In this document: positions 10,973 to 22,738 of the stretch, piece after piece
Layout of the letters: each line of letters begins with the position of its first letter
How positions within the stretch are numbered: position 1 is the first letter of the stretch
Assembly: GCA_016758905.1 (NCBI GenBank)
Contig: JAEPQZ010000005.1
Coordinates: forward strand, 868,001 to 932,000
Length of the DNA stretch: 64,000 nucleotides
DNA from: Umbelopsis isabellina
Lineage: Eukaryota; Mucoromycota; Umbelopsidomycetes; Umbelopsidales; Umbelopsidaceae
Direction: 5' to 3'
Position numbers and translations under genes: made by a program
Notes under the pieces: model-generated
Told to the model about the DNA's origin: nothing
The model's database searches: none
What the model saw: the letters and a program-made list of their open reading frames with translations, nothing else

Positions 10973-11485
10973 TCAGCCTGCTTGTCTGAAAAGTCGGCTT
11001 GCACAATGTGCTAAAGGTACATCATCTGGCCCGATGATATCCTCATATTTGGGTGGATCCGGTGGATCTCTTACATAGGCGGGTGGAGGTACTGAGCAGA
11101 TCGGAGATAATGAAGTGGAGCGAGCGTTCCACAGCGGTAGCATTTGCCCAAAAGAGCCACTTGTCCGATTTGGAGAACCCAACCTCCTAGCATTTTGATT
11201 TACTAGCTGTGTTTCCGATATTTCTGTATCAGGTGCAGGGCTATTAACAAATTCTGATTCTGGCTGCACCTGGTCTTCTTGTGCAAATTTCGGCTTTTGG
11301 CGGGCTTTTCGAGCTCGAAGGCAGATCACTAAAACGATTACTACTAGAACAGGTACGCAAGCTATCAACCATTTGAAATTTGGGTCTACAAAGGGTCGAC
11401 TGCCATAGTCTACAAGTCGCTTGTAATATGTTGCTGTTGATCCATTGCCTTGTTCAGATTCGGTTTTATCAACCAAAATATACAT
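10973..11485 (-). CDS. Single-pass membrane protein with two PY motifs
   Basis: A 170-aa frame from the ATG at 11485. A short N-terminal ectodomain with one N-glycosylation-like NGS site is followed by a strong membrane segment at about residues 39-57 (IACVPVLVVIVLVICL) and a basic stop-transfer KARQK. The cytosolic tail is Pro rich and ends with PPPAY and PPKY motifs about 10 residues apart. PPxY motifs bind WW domains of Rsp5/NEDD4 ubiquitin ligases, so a membrane adaptor or a cargo of Rsp5 is likely (inference). No signal peptide is seen, so the orientation rests on the positive-inside rule; an upstream exon is possible. About 335 bp upstream, up to the thioesterase stop, hold no gene. I do not recognise an orthologue. 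Confidence 0.65.
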   Translation of the reverse strand: MYILVDKTESEQGNGSTATYYKRLVDYGSRPFVDPNFKWLIACVPVLVVIVLVICLRARKARQKPKFAQEDQVQPESEFVNSPAPDTEISETQLVNQNARRLGSPNRTSGSFGQMLPLWNARSTSLSPICSVPPPAYVRDPPDPPKYEDIIGPDDVPLAHCASRLFRQAG

Positions 11486-11820
11486 CGCACGGATACAAGC
11501 AACTATGTGCTTGCTAAATATTCAGTTAATTCCGGTAATGCTGAGTGTGTGACCTTGTCAATCTCTCTATTAAGTTTAAGTTAGGAAAGCAGAAATTGGT
11601 TTCGAGTTAAAAGACATTGGTCATTTATACAACTCGGCCTATGCTTCGGCCAGCGGCCCTGTTCTACATTAAGGTTGCATAAATCATAACGAGCCGGCCT
11701 ATACTATGAATAAAATTTTATTGTTCTCTAGGGGAGGACCATTGTCTCCCGCGGATCAAACCCAACTGGGGCTAACCACAATCGTTACGTAGATGCCATA
11801 TTATTGCTCCACTTTTTCCT

Positions 11821-12910
11821 CTATTTAGTGGTCAAGACGCTGCTCAAGAACTTGGCAACATCAGATATCTCCTCATCGCTAGCTGTGTGGACCACTCCTT
11901 TATAACTATGAAAGTCAACATTGTAGCCTTTGGACTTTAGCAGATCAGCCGACTTTGATCCATATGTAAACTGCACTACAGGGTCTATGTCACCGTGACC
12001 CATGAAAATAGGAGTCTTCTTATTAGCGTCGCTAGCCATCTATCCGATCTTGATCAGTTATATCGTTCAACGCAAGTCGCAATGAATCAAAACACCTACC
12101 GAAATCACTTTAGAGTGTAGTGGAAGCCATCCGCTTAGCCCCACAATTCCAGCAAACTAAAAGACAGACATCAGATATGAATATATAATTTTTTACCTGC
12201 ATATGTATGCACCAATTACCTTGTACTCTGACGTTAATCCAGTCAGCAGAGCCATGGCGGAACCTGGTTGCATAATCCAGAGGATCGGAACAGATGTCAG
12301 TCATATTATGGCACATCTTGCTTAATCAGTTTCATAGATAATTCTTCTTATCTCTAACCTTGAGAAAATCCACCCACAACAATACGTTCAGACGGTGTTC
12401 CGTTGTCAACTTCATCTCGAACAAGCTGGTTGACTGTTGGAAAATCGATCATCGCTTGTTAGAATTTCCTTCTGCTCACTGTGTAATGCGAGTATGATCT
12501 TCCTGCCATTCTATAGATTCTACGACATGTATAATATTAATTTGATCCAAAGTTACTAACCTGTGCTGACGGTGCTCAACATGCCTTTCTCATCCTCTAT
12601 CATTTTCTCGGTAAAAGATAGACTGCTCAGATCGAACCAACCAGGCATACGGTATCCCCCGTTCAATGTAATTGGAATATTGGGACTAAAGCAATTTTAG
12701 TCTTTGACTTCGAGACTATGCATACTTATATAAATGTGCCTGCACTTACGCATTGGGAAGTACCCATTTGATGGTGGGGAACTGTCTTGCCAAATGCTCT
12801 GCCATGAAAGACCATCCAGCTCCACTGTCACCAAGACCGTGAAGCCAGATCACCGTTCCAGTGTGAGCAGCTTTTGGCTGGATCAAAACAGATTTGAGTG
12901 AGGCTGCCAT
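11821..12910 (-). CDS. Acyl-protein thioesterase (APT1 / lysophospholipase family)
   Basis: Six exons (12750-12910, 12561-12685, 12359-12433, 12220-12263, 12100-12156, 11821-12039) give 226 aa, the usual family length. Visible motifs are WLHGLGDSGAGW (oxyanion side), a substrate-loop region GGYRMPGWFDL, the nucleophile elbow GFSQGSAMA, GLSGWLP, the catalytic Asp in GHGDIDPVV and the catalytic His in YKGVVHTAS. The protein is a cytosolic serine hydrolase that removes palmitate from proteins such as Ras and G alpha subunits. Most orthologues have GGAMAL after the serine; here it is GSAMAL. The start ATG at 12908-12910 follows the family N-terminus. It is divergent from the NmrA-like gene across 661 bp. 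Confidence 0.95.
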
Positions 12911-13571
12911 GCTTTGAAAAGCTATTAGTGGATTAGCGGGCGACCGCCGATCTAAGAAATTCCCCCCTCGCTGCAAGTCACATCAACTTAACTGTATCAA
13001 TTCGGAGTGAAGCACTTATGATGATATTTGATCATAGCTCCAACTGATATAAATGATAACTCGAGTCGCGATATGCTGAAGTACAGTACAATAAACTGCA
13101 TACATTTGTAATTCAAACAGCACGGCAACTGCCAATGATACTAAAGTTACAGTGCAGCCTTTAAAATCTTTTTTGAATCTTGTAAGGTATTTCTTAAAAT
13201 ATGAAGCGTATTGTCCACTCTATTAACTTCCAGTACCGTAAAAATACAACAAAGATTGAAAGTGTCATTACGGATATCCTTGATCCTAAAATAAATGTGC
13301 CTATTGTACAATCAAATGTGAAAAAGCGCTCAAAATACATTAATTGCCATGTACATATGTTTACACATGGATGAACAGGGCGAACTCCAAACGCTTTCGA
13401 ACACGTAGCAGACTAGGTTACGTATGTCTGATTATCGCGCATGATGCTCCGAGTTTCTCTAAATTTTTTGTATGTCGCGCAATGTGCTCCGTAAAGCCTC
13501 TAAATTTTTATATATAAGCTTTTTGGCTTTCCAATACGAGACTTGTGTCAAATATTGTAGGTAAACACATA
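12911..13571. promoter_or_regulatory. Divergent intergenic region between APT1 and NmrA-like gene
   Basis: The 661 bp between the two start codons are AT rich and hold no coding frame that I can support. The half next to the NmrA-like gene has a direct repeat (see 13435-13510) and a TATATATAAG box at 13509-13518, 54 nt before the ATG, which is on the plus strand and so belongs to the NmrA-like gene. Confidence 0.6.
13435..13510 (+). repeat. Two imperfect direct repeats, period about 40 bp, next to a TATA box
   Basis: Copy 1 (13435-13469) and copy 2 (13475-13510) share three blocks in the same order: TCGCGCA, TGCTCCG and CTCTAAATTTTT, with diverged spacers between. The first two blocks repeat exactly 40 bp apart and the third 41 bp apart. 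The second copy runs straight into the TATATATAAG box. The position suggests paired activator or operator sites for the downstream reductase gene. Confidence 0.75.
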
Positions 13572-14625
13572 ATGACTCAAACAATTGCATTGGCAGGAGC
13601 AGGTAAAGACAGCTATAGATATATGTTTTGGCGCAAATCTTGTTTAACAGATTTATAGGCGGTATTGGTAGCCATATAGTTGATGCCATTTTGCAAGATG
13701 GTAGCTATAGATTGATCGTCCTCAGCCGCAGTGTATGTCCTATCTTACAATAACCTTATTTTAAGAACATTCAATCTTAACATTACTATTATATTTGTAT
13801 GGTCAGACCAGTCAAACGCTCGCAAATCGTGGAGTGGCCGTGCGCGCAGTCGATTATTCTTCGATTCCATCATTGACTGAGGCCCTGAAAGGAGTGGACG
13901 TAGTCATCTCATGTGTTTTCAAGCTACCTCCAGATAGCCAGGTTCAACAAAACCTTTTCCTTGCTGCTGAGGCTAATGGTGTTAAACGCTTCATTCCCAG
14001 TGAATTTGGCATGGACGTTAGAAAGTTTGAAGGTGGCATGGATTTTGTAGAATTTAAACGAAGATTTCGTCAAGTTCTTTTTGAGCAAGACAAGATTGAA
14101 TATACCTGCATCTGTACCAGCACGTTTATGGATTATATCCTTCCTAAGAATGATAGAAAATATCTTGGAAAAGAGTATACTTGTCCTGTAGACTTTGAAA
14201 CAATGAACGCCATCATTCCTGGTGATGGTAACAATTCAATCACTTTAACTTGGGCAGATGATGTTGGCAAAGCTATCGTATGGCTACTACACGACTCGCG
14301 TCCGTGGCCCAAGTATACATATGTCAAAGGAACCGTTACCTCTTGGAATAAACTTCTCAAATGGGGAGAGCAGGCTACTGGCCAAAAATTCAACGTCCAG
14401 CGAATATCTATGGAGACACTTGTAAAAAATGCAGAAGAAGCCAAAGCCGACCCAAGCAATCCTATGAAAGTAGCAATGGCCGGAATGATGCTATTTTTCG
14501 CAAGTGACGACATGATGCTACTGCCTGACAACGAAGACCGTTCGATGTTTGAGGGCATTGATTTCGTTGACGTCAAAAATCTGATATTCAAGATCTATGG
14601 TCAAAAGCAAGGAACCTTACAATAA
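13572..14625 (+). CDS. NmrA-like / isoflavone-reductase-like NAD(P)-binding protein
   Basis: Three exons (13572-13602, 13659-13732, 13807-14625) give 307 aa. The N-terminus carries the dinucleotide motif AGAGGIGSHI split by the first intron, then IVLSRS. Further family signs are GVDVVISC, AAEANGVKRFIPSEFG and a C-terminal half (TLTWADDVGKAIVWLL) usual for NmrA/PCBER-type proteins. Members are atypical short-chain dehydrogenases: some reduce phenylpropanoids or other small molecules, others sense NAD(P) redox state. The exact substrate cannot be read from the sequence. The promoter has a TATA box and a 40-bp repeat, which points to regulated rather than constant expression (inference). Confidence 0.88.
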
Positions 14626-14724
14626 TGACTGAATCTGTAAACATGTTATGTCTCCATTCGTTTTTGCGAATAAAGGGTGTGCTTTATTATAATTGCATTG
14701 ACGAGCACATTAAATCATTAAAAT

Positions 14725-15593
14725 TTACATTGTATTTGAAACGTGTTCCAAGTTGCTGCAGATCTTTCTCACTCCATCCTGCATGTATTCGAGCACCTGC
14801 TGGTTGCTATCTTGAACCGTGTGTAATTCAGCTATTTCTGTTCTGAAAGTGGCCATGCTCTCTTTCAAAATTTGCAATTGACGTATCATACTGTTCTGTA
14901 CAGCCTTCATCGACTCTATTGCAAAGAATACATCGTCATCTGTAGTCTCAGCTGAATCATCTTTTTGATGGGTATCATCTATGCAGGTGGCAATCTTGAA
15001 CGTCGCAAACTCTGGATGCACAATACGTACTCTATTGCTCAATATTCTTCGTTGTTTTCCAGGATCTCCAATGGCTTCAATATTGAAGCCGTTCCTTTGA
15101 TATATTGATCATCAATCTTATATTATGCACTTTGCTTGAAGGAAATGGAAATGAGAAACTTACAAGTATAGTTGCTGAAAAAAGGTATTTATATTGCTGG
15201 TATCAAAGTATTCAAATAGTGCTGTTCTTGAGAATAACTCGATGTTACTGATTTCTATGCAAGATCGGTCTTCTGTCCAGTGAATTAATTGTTGCCACCG
15301 AGGTTCTTCAAGAATACTGCAACATAATTAATGCGTTTGTTTGCATGATGCACCGTAGAGATTCAAACTTACAGAAAAAGCTTATACATTAGGAAAGTCA
15401 TTGGTACATCTTTTGCAACTATCCCATGTGTAATGGTGCTGTGATTATGTGAGGTATCATATTCTGGAGTAAGTGGGGGTGAGATTAAAGAGGAAGAAAG
15501 TTCTGGGGTGAGAATATCGTCCTCATCACTGGAGAAGCTTGCTACATGATGTACAGATATTGGACATGGAGGAGATTTTCTAATTTTAATCAT
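14725..15593 (-). CDS. Divergent HSF-type DNA-binding transcription factor
   Basis: Three exons (15373-15593, 15164-15316, 14725-15094) give 247 aa. After a Ser/Pro-rich N-terminus (residues 1-60) comes an HSF-type winged helix: VPMTFLMYKLFLILEEP, then LIHWTEDRSCIEI, the helix FEYFDTSNINTFFQQLYLNGF and, after a loop, VRIVHPEF. This matches the HSF consensus positions for F-x-x-KLY, the buried Trp, yF-x-x-xN-x-x-xF-x-x-QL-x-x-x-GF and the HP-x-F end. In canonical HSFs the recognition helix reads SFVRQLNMYGF; here R is Q, N is Y and Y is N. A coiled coil (about 185-230) follows where HSFs have their trimerisation heptads. No C-terminal activation region is left. It lies 0.7 kb downstream of mtHsp70. 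Relatives could be HSF, Sfl1 or Skn7. Confidence 0.8.
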
Positions 15594-15690
15594 AGCAATT
15601 GAGTCCTTGATCGGGAAGGATAGCTTTTGAAAAAGAAGGTTGTCAAAAATTCAGGTTTTATATATGTTTTAACATCTTATTTTTTGGGTA

Positions 15691-16075
15691 TCAAATTAGT
15701 CTTGGTATAATCCCTTTTGTTTCGCCCTTAAGTTTCCAAGAAAACCGAACTTCTCGGAGTTCTTCCGGTAAGCTTCCCTGTGAGGAGTCACCTTCCAGGA
15801 TATCCATTACATCTCCTGCAGCCATATTTCTTATTACTATGGTTTGAGCAGATTTGCTTACGAAGTAGCTCGAGGTTGTTGAAATGAGCTCCACTAAAAC
15901 CTATCATCATAAGGGTATAATTGCGGAGTTGGTGATTCCAGATCAATCTTTAAAGGCGGACAAAGAATTCGTGTATGTTTGACACAAAACCAAGAAGTAC
16001 AAGAAAAAAGTCTCGAACATGATTACCATTGGTGTACCTAAGCCAGATTCACGTTCTATCAAATACAAAACTTGA
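15691..16075. other. Locus of unclear coding potential on both strands
   Basis: On the minus strand a frame ends with TGA at 15691 and reads back to about 15894 without an ATG at its front; an inner ATG at about 15824 would give 44 aa, and a 45-nt intron with GTAAGC and CTGCAG ends could join it to an exon starting at about 15910. On the plus strand an ATG at 15884 opens 32 codons that end in TGA, after which the same frame continues about 28 more codons, rich in Lys, to a second TGA near 16075. I recognise neither product. One may be a small gene; the other would then be a shadow. The rest up to 16315 is AT rich 3' flank of mtHsp70. Confidence 0.3.
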
Positions 16076-16315
16076 GATTTCGAAAGAAAAAAAAAGGATT
16101 GGTCAATATAACCCTATATATATATTTTTTTTTATCTGTTTGAACAAGTCAAATACTGCTCTATATCAAACGGGTCTATGGTACATCGTGGGTTAAGACA
16201 TGGAAAAGAGGTGTTCAGCGGGGAAGGTTATATGCAACAGTTACAATGAAGTAGAAGAAATCTATTTAAGTCTAATAGTGATAGATCTATAATTTGGAGT
16301 GTTTTGTTTTTTTTT

Positions 16316-18397
<2,082 letters not shown>

Positions 18398-18466
18398 TCA
18401 GTAGGGCAGCCAAAGCTCGATAATTTAAGGCACCTCAAAATTTTTTTTTCAGTGTTTTGTTCGGGA

Positions 18467-18577
18467 TGACTCAGTCGCACTACTTGGCGGGCTTTTCCGA
18501 CGAGTGGAAAGTTCGAGCAAAAAAACTTCACAGGCTTTCAAATTTATTGGCGGACACTAACTGGGCATTACCATTGG
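18467..18577 (-). promoter_or_regulatory. mtHsp70 promoter: AP-1/Gcn4-type site, HSE-like repeat, CCAAT boxes
   Basis: Upstream of the mtHsp70 ATG (18367) lie TGACTCA at 18467-18473, a GAA-nn-TTC array at 18507-18514 followed by a weak third unit, and two CCAAT boxes read on the minus strand (18545-18549 and 18573-18577). The order, from the gene outward, is AP-1 site, HSE, CCAAT, CCAAT. HSEs are the sites of heat shock factor; TGACTCA binds bZIP factors such as Gcn4. Assignments are by consensus only. Confidence 0.5.
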
Positions 18578-18600
18578 CTAAATAAACAAAACAGCTATGT

Positions 18601-19708
18601 TTATTGGCTAGAAATTAAATCTGCAATTTTCTTAACAAGTTGTTGCATTTGCGCTGCTCGCTTGGCACTAGTCTCCAAAACCTCTTCATGATTGGCAATC
18701 ACCTTTTCGGTATCGATCTCGGTATCGATATCCTTGCTTTTGCCTAGTTTGAGAAGAATCTCCTTCTTTGCATCTTTACCGCGTGCCACTACCACAGCGT
18801 TTGTGATTAAACTTAATCCCAAGACCTTGATGCCACTGTGGCGAGCCACGATGACTTCAGGTACAGTGGACATACCAACGACGTCCGCACCCATACTTGC
18901 TAAGTGACGAGCTTCAGCTCTTGTTTCATAAGATGGACCTGCCACGAAGGCATATACACCTTCTCTTATATCATTTTCTGACCAACCGATCTCCAAAGCG
19001 GCTTCAAATGCGATTTTTCGTAAGTTGTAAGTGTAGGCATCAGAAACAGCTGGAAAGCGGGGCCCAAAGCTGTCAAGATTAGGTCCGATCAGTGGGCTAA
19101 AACCCGACATCCCCGGCAGCGAAAGGTGGTCATTGAGAACCGCAATATCTCCCACTTTGTGCTCTGGGTTTAATGATCCACAAGCATTTGTGACAATCAA
19201 CGACTCCACTCCCAATAATTTCATCACGCGTACAGGGAATGTACAATGTTGTAAAGTATGACCTTCATAGAAATGAAATCGGCCAACCATGAACACTGTA
19301 GGTACGTTGCTTTCACCCAAAAATCCAAACACCAATTTTCCAGCATGGCCAGCAACTGCATTGAATGGAATTTTGAAAAATATCGTGGGAAGCGGTCAAT
19401 AAAATTACCAAGATTGTGAGAGAACACAGGGAAGGTTAATAAATCGCTTACAACTGCCCATGGCGTCGACAAGCCTTATCAATTGTGCTTCCTTAATATG
19501 GATTTTGATTCATACCTGTGCTGACTGCAAATCCGGGAATATCCTTGTATGCGAATGCTACTTTAGAGCTTTGATCGATGGTATCTACCAAGCCACCTAA
19601 GCCTGAGCCGCAGATGATACCAAGCTTAACAGATTGGAAGTGTTCAGGAAGCTTGTCCTTTAGGAAGGCGGCTGTGCTTTGTATGGTTGTTTCAGAAGCT
19701 ATGGACAT
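18601..19708 (-). CDS. PNP1: Purine nucleoside phosphorylase
   Basis: Two exons (19516-19708 and 18601-19355) give 315 aa, like yeast Pnp1 (311) . Motifs in order: LGIICGSGLGGL (phosphate loop), VAGHAGKLVFG, GRFHFYEGH, VTNACGSLN, VAGPSYETRAEARHL with the purine-binding Glu, DVVGMSTVPEV and LITNAV. The enzyme splits inosine and guanosine with phosphate into base and ribose-1-phosphate in the cytosol, in purine salvage. The ATG at 19706-19708 starts the family's normal N-terminus; an in-frame TTG further up was ignored. The intron sits at the usual VSTG/VAGH junction region. The gene is divergent from RAMP4 across 281 bp. Confidence 0.96.
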
Positions 19709-19989
19709 TAATTCGCGCGTTGAGGACAAAGAAGAAAGGTTGGAAGGCGTAGTATATAAGAAAGAGCAGTAAGAAAAGGGCGGTGAGATACAAACAGGTC
19801 AAGTCGCATGGGGCCGTCCTGACTTTCCCATTTCGCAGTCCCATCCCTTCTATGTTTAATTTAAGACTCCGATTAAGCATGAGCCAATGGCACTCCTCCA
19901 ACGCTTGAAGCGTGAGCTCCAGATTTAGCCATAAATTCGGTACAGCTGTTGGTAACGTTTGTTTCGCTACTTTTCATCGTCTCAACATT

Positions 19990-20378
19990 ATGGTAAGGCA
20001 TCGACACTTATGATATGATATTACTGATAGTCTTGCTAACTGCTCGACAGGCTACTACTCCCACCCTCCGCAAGAAGAACGCTGCATACCAGAACAATGT
20101 CAACAAGCGTGGTCATGTTAAGGAAACCTTGGTAACTGTCCCGCTGTATTGAATGTACATGTCGAATATCAAATCACTCATACTTTTGTCCCGTTGTAGA
20201 AACCCAAGAAGGAATGGAACTTGCCAGTCTCAATGCCAGTGTTAGTCGTCCTTATGTTTATCACTTTCGGTGGAGGTACGTACAGCTCTGTAACTATCAG
20301 GTTTATTTCAGGGGGGTTTAAAAACTAATCAAACATTCATTTAAAGCTTTCCTTGCCATTTTGGAATTATTCTTCTAA
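19990..20378 (+). CDS. YSY6: RAMP4/SERP1 family ER translocon-associated protein
   Basis: Four coding exons (19990-19992, 20051-20131, 20200-20275, 20347-20378) give 63 aa. The protein begins with a polar, basic cytosolic part (TLRKKNAAYQNNVNKRG) and ends with a tail anchor (SMPVLVVLMFITFGGAFLAI), the classic RAMP4/SERP1/Ysy6 layout and length. It binds the Sec61 translocon and protects new membrane proteins during ER stress. The first coding exon holds only the ATG codon, followed at once by GTAAGG, so the start codon is isolated by an intron. The 3' exon is 32 nt. The family call is firm. Confidence 0.93.
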
Positions 20379-20608
20379 ACCAAGCAACCAAAAACCTTGG
20401 CTTAGCTCACTGGAGAAATGTTTCGGCTCAGGGATTATACAAACACTTCCCGGGTACCATTATTTTAGTTTTTCGGTCAGCCTGTATATAGTCTTTGATA
20501 TTTTTAACATAACGTAACCAAATCTCTTTTTTCAATCATTTACTTTTTGAATGCTTTATCTCGAATAACATACGCCGGTCGCATTGAGTCTACATTAAGC
20601 AGAGATCC

Positions 20609-21518
20609 TTAAGGTGATTGAATATAAAGGTTGGCGTCTGAGAGCGGAGGATCCGTTGCGGGTATGGCTTTAGAATCCTCCACGTCATTGATAGTCTTCA
20701 CAAAATCGCTAATTGAGCTGCCACCGGGGCACTTTTTCCATTCATTACCGTCACGTACACATCTTGGCTTGTTGTCAATGTAGATCGTACAGCTTGTTGT
20801 AATACCAAGAGAAGAAGTGCGAGCTGCTGATTGTGCATGTAGGCTGATGCCCGTACCGTCTAGCAGACAGTCAGCAATTTGACCATAGGCTTTACCTTGC
20901 TTCTCAGCTAGAATATAGGTTATGTTAATTTTATGTCACAATACAATAATCCTAAAATCGTACGAGATTTTACCACAGGTCTTCGCCCATTCATCAGTAC
21001 CAATAGCGACCCGATCTGTGTTCATGCATTGAATAAAGGGTAACCAAGTTTCAGACCCATGAACATGCTTATAGCATAATTCTTGCATATTTCCATAGCA
21101 TTCTTGCGCACCATGTTTGCTAATATAGTCATTTTTAGAATACAATGATCGGATACTTAAGAATCATCATTTAAATATACCATGAAAATTGAAGGGGTTC
21201 GGTTGGGTTGGGCTGTGCGATGAAGTTAATATCCAATGTAGTAGGAACTGTAACTTGCTTGACTAATGAAAGATAAAGGTTAAGTTGGCTGATTGACACT
21301 GCCCTTGGCTACCAACTCGAAGTTGAAGCAGTATGTGGGGGGCAGAACTTACAAACTTCCGCGAAAGCCGACTCGCAACTTATGGCATCGGGACACTGAC
21401 TCATTACGAACAACTCGACAGGTACAGCTCCTGTAGTATTGCCATGTTGCTCAAATGGTGAGGCAACAACATTGGCAATGAATGCGGTCGATACCACTAA
21501 AATTGATTGTAGCAGCAT
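20609..21518 (-). CDS. GILT-like secreted/lysosomal thiol reductase
   Basis: Four exons (21353-21518, 21181-21262, 20974-21119, 20609-20907) give 230 aa. A signal peptide (residues 1-19, ending VVAS) leads to VPVELFVMSQCPDAISCE, the thioredoxin-like active-site strand. The GILT signature C-x-HG-x-x-EC-x-GN-x-x-x-LC is intact as CKHGAQECYGNMQELC. Several further Cys follow (SLPFIQC-type segment FIQCMNTD; TSCTIYIDNKPRC). Animal GILT reduces disulfides in acidic lysosomes; in a fungus a vacuolar or secreted reductase is plausible. The active site here has C-x5-C rather than the animal C-x2-C. The four exons join in frame with good splice signals. Confidence 0.9.
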
Positions 21519-21686
21519 CTTGCAAATAGCAATAAAAAAGACACAACTAGAAACCTCATACGCCTTGAAATTGCATCAACTCACGTGGACTAACGAGCTT
21601 TTTTTTTTTTTTTTTTTCATGATACTTTTTATTATTTAGATCTCCCAATTATCCAAAGAGGCACCTAGCCGGCAAAAGGAAGCAAT

Positions 21687-22738
21687 CTAGTAACCATAGG
21701 CAGTGATGGACTCGTTGACGGACTTAAGAGCATCGCTCTTGGAAGCAGCAGCCTTGCTCTTGAGAGCAACGACAGCCTTCTTGCGCTGGTAGTAAGCAGC
21801 AGACTTGGCCTTGCGCTTCTCCTCGAGCTTGGCAACGACGTCTTGGTACTTCCAGCCGACCTCGTGGGAGATACGGCCGATGGTGGTGTACTTGCGACCG
21901 GGCTTAAGCTTCAAGACACGGAGAGCAGAGGGGACAACCATGCGCTTCATCTTGTCATAAGGAGGGGGGACACCTTCGAAAAGCTTGATGCGGTCAAGAG
22001 CAGCGGCACCACGAGCGGTCTTGTGAGCGACCATACCGCGAAGAGCCTTGTAGAAGATACGAGAGGGAGCGCGGAAATGGAAAGGACCACGGTTGGGGTT
22101 GACGATGCAACGCTTGTTGAGGTAGGCATGGTACTTCACTATAGAAAACAAAAAGAAACATCATATTTGATTAGCATGTTACAAAAGCTAGTATGGGGGA
22201 AAGCTCGCTTGCATCATATAAAACAGATCAAGCAATCATGATATCGAGATCCACAATGCTGTGATACAGGTTTGCTGTTTGACCCACTTTCTGCCTTCAA
22301 TAGTTTAAAAGGAAACTTGAGAAAAAGTACTCACACTTGTTGCGGAAGAAGGAACCAGAAACGTTGAGCTCTTCGCAGCGGACAATGACAATCTTTTGTC
22401 CATTGAGGGCTTGCTTAGCAACAACAGAAGCAAGACGACCAAGAAGGTGACCCTTGCCGTCGATGACAACAACCTGATTGATTTAAATTGGCAAGTTGCA
22501 TATGGGTTATCGAGACAGAGTCGAATGGTGATAGTACAATATGAGATTGCGAGTAGATTGGGTGAGTTGATTGCAAATGGATAAAGGGATAAGCCACAAT
22601 TAGTCAATTATTCAATGATAGAGTTTGCGAGCCAATTTCACTTGGAATGAAGCAGCATTGCTTCATTGCAAACAAGTGACTGAGCTGAGCATCATATAGA
22701 TAGTACTCATACGGTACCTTTTCAAAAGTGTTGGACAT
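21687..22738 (-). CDS. RPL16: 60S ribosomal protein uL13 (L13a / Rpl16)
   Basis: Three exons (22718-22738, 22335-22473, 21687-22138) give 203 aa, the normal length. The N-terminus MSNTFEK continues in exon 2 with [16 protein letters not shown] and [18 protein letters not shown], then exon 3 with [34 protein letters not shown] and [13 protein letters not shown], all uL13 signatures. It is a component of the large cytosolic ribosomal subunit. Introns sit near the start codon as is common for ribosomal protein genes. Codons are strongly biased. The gene is divergent from eS21 and shares its 217-bp promoter region. Confidence 0.98.

Noticed and set aside
15884-16075. Selenocysteine reading of the in-frame TGA
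   Set aside because: No selenoprotein family is recognisable and most fungi lack the selenocysteine machinery; chance continuation of a short frame is likelier.
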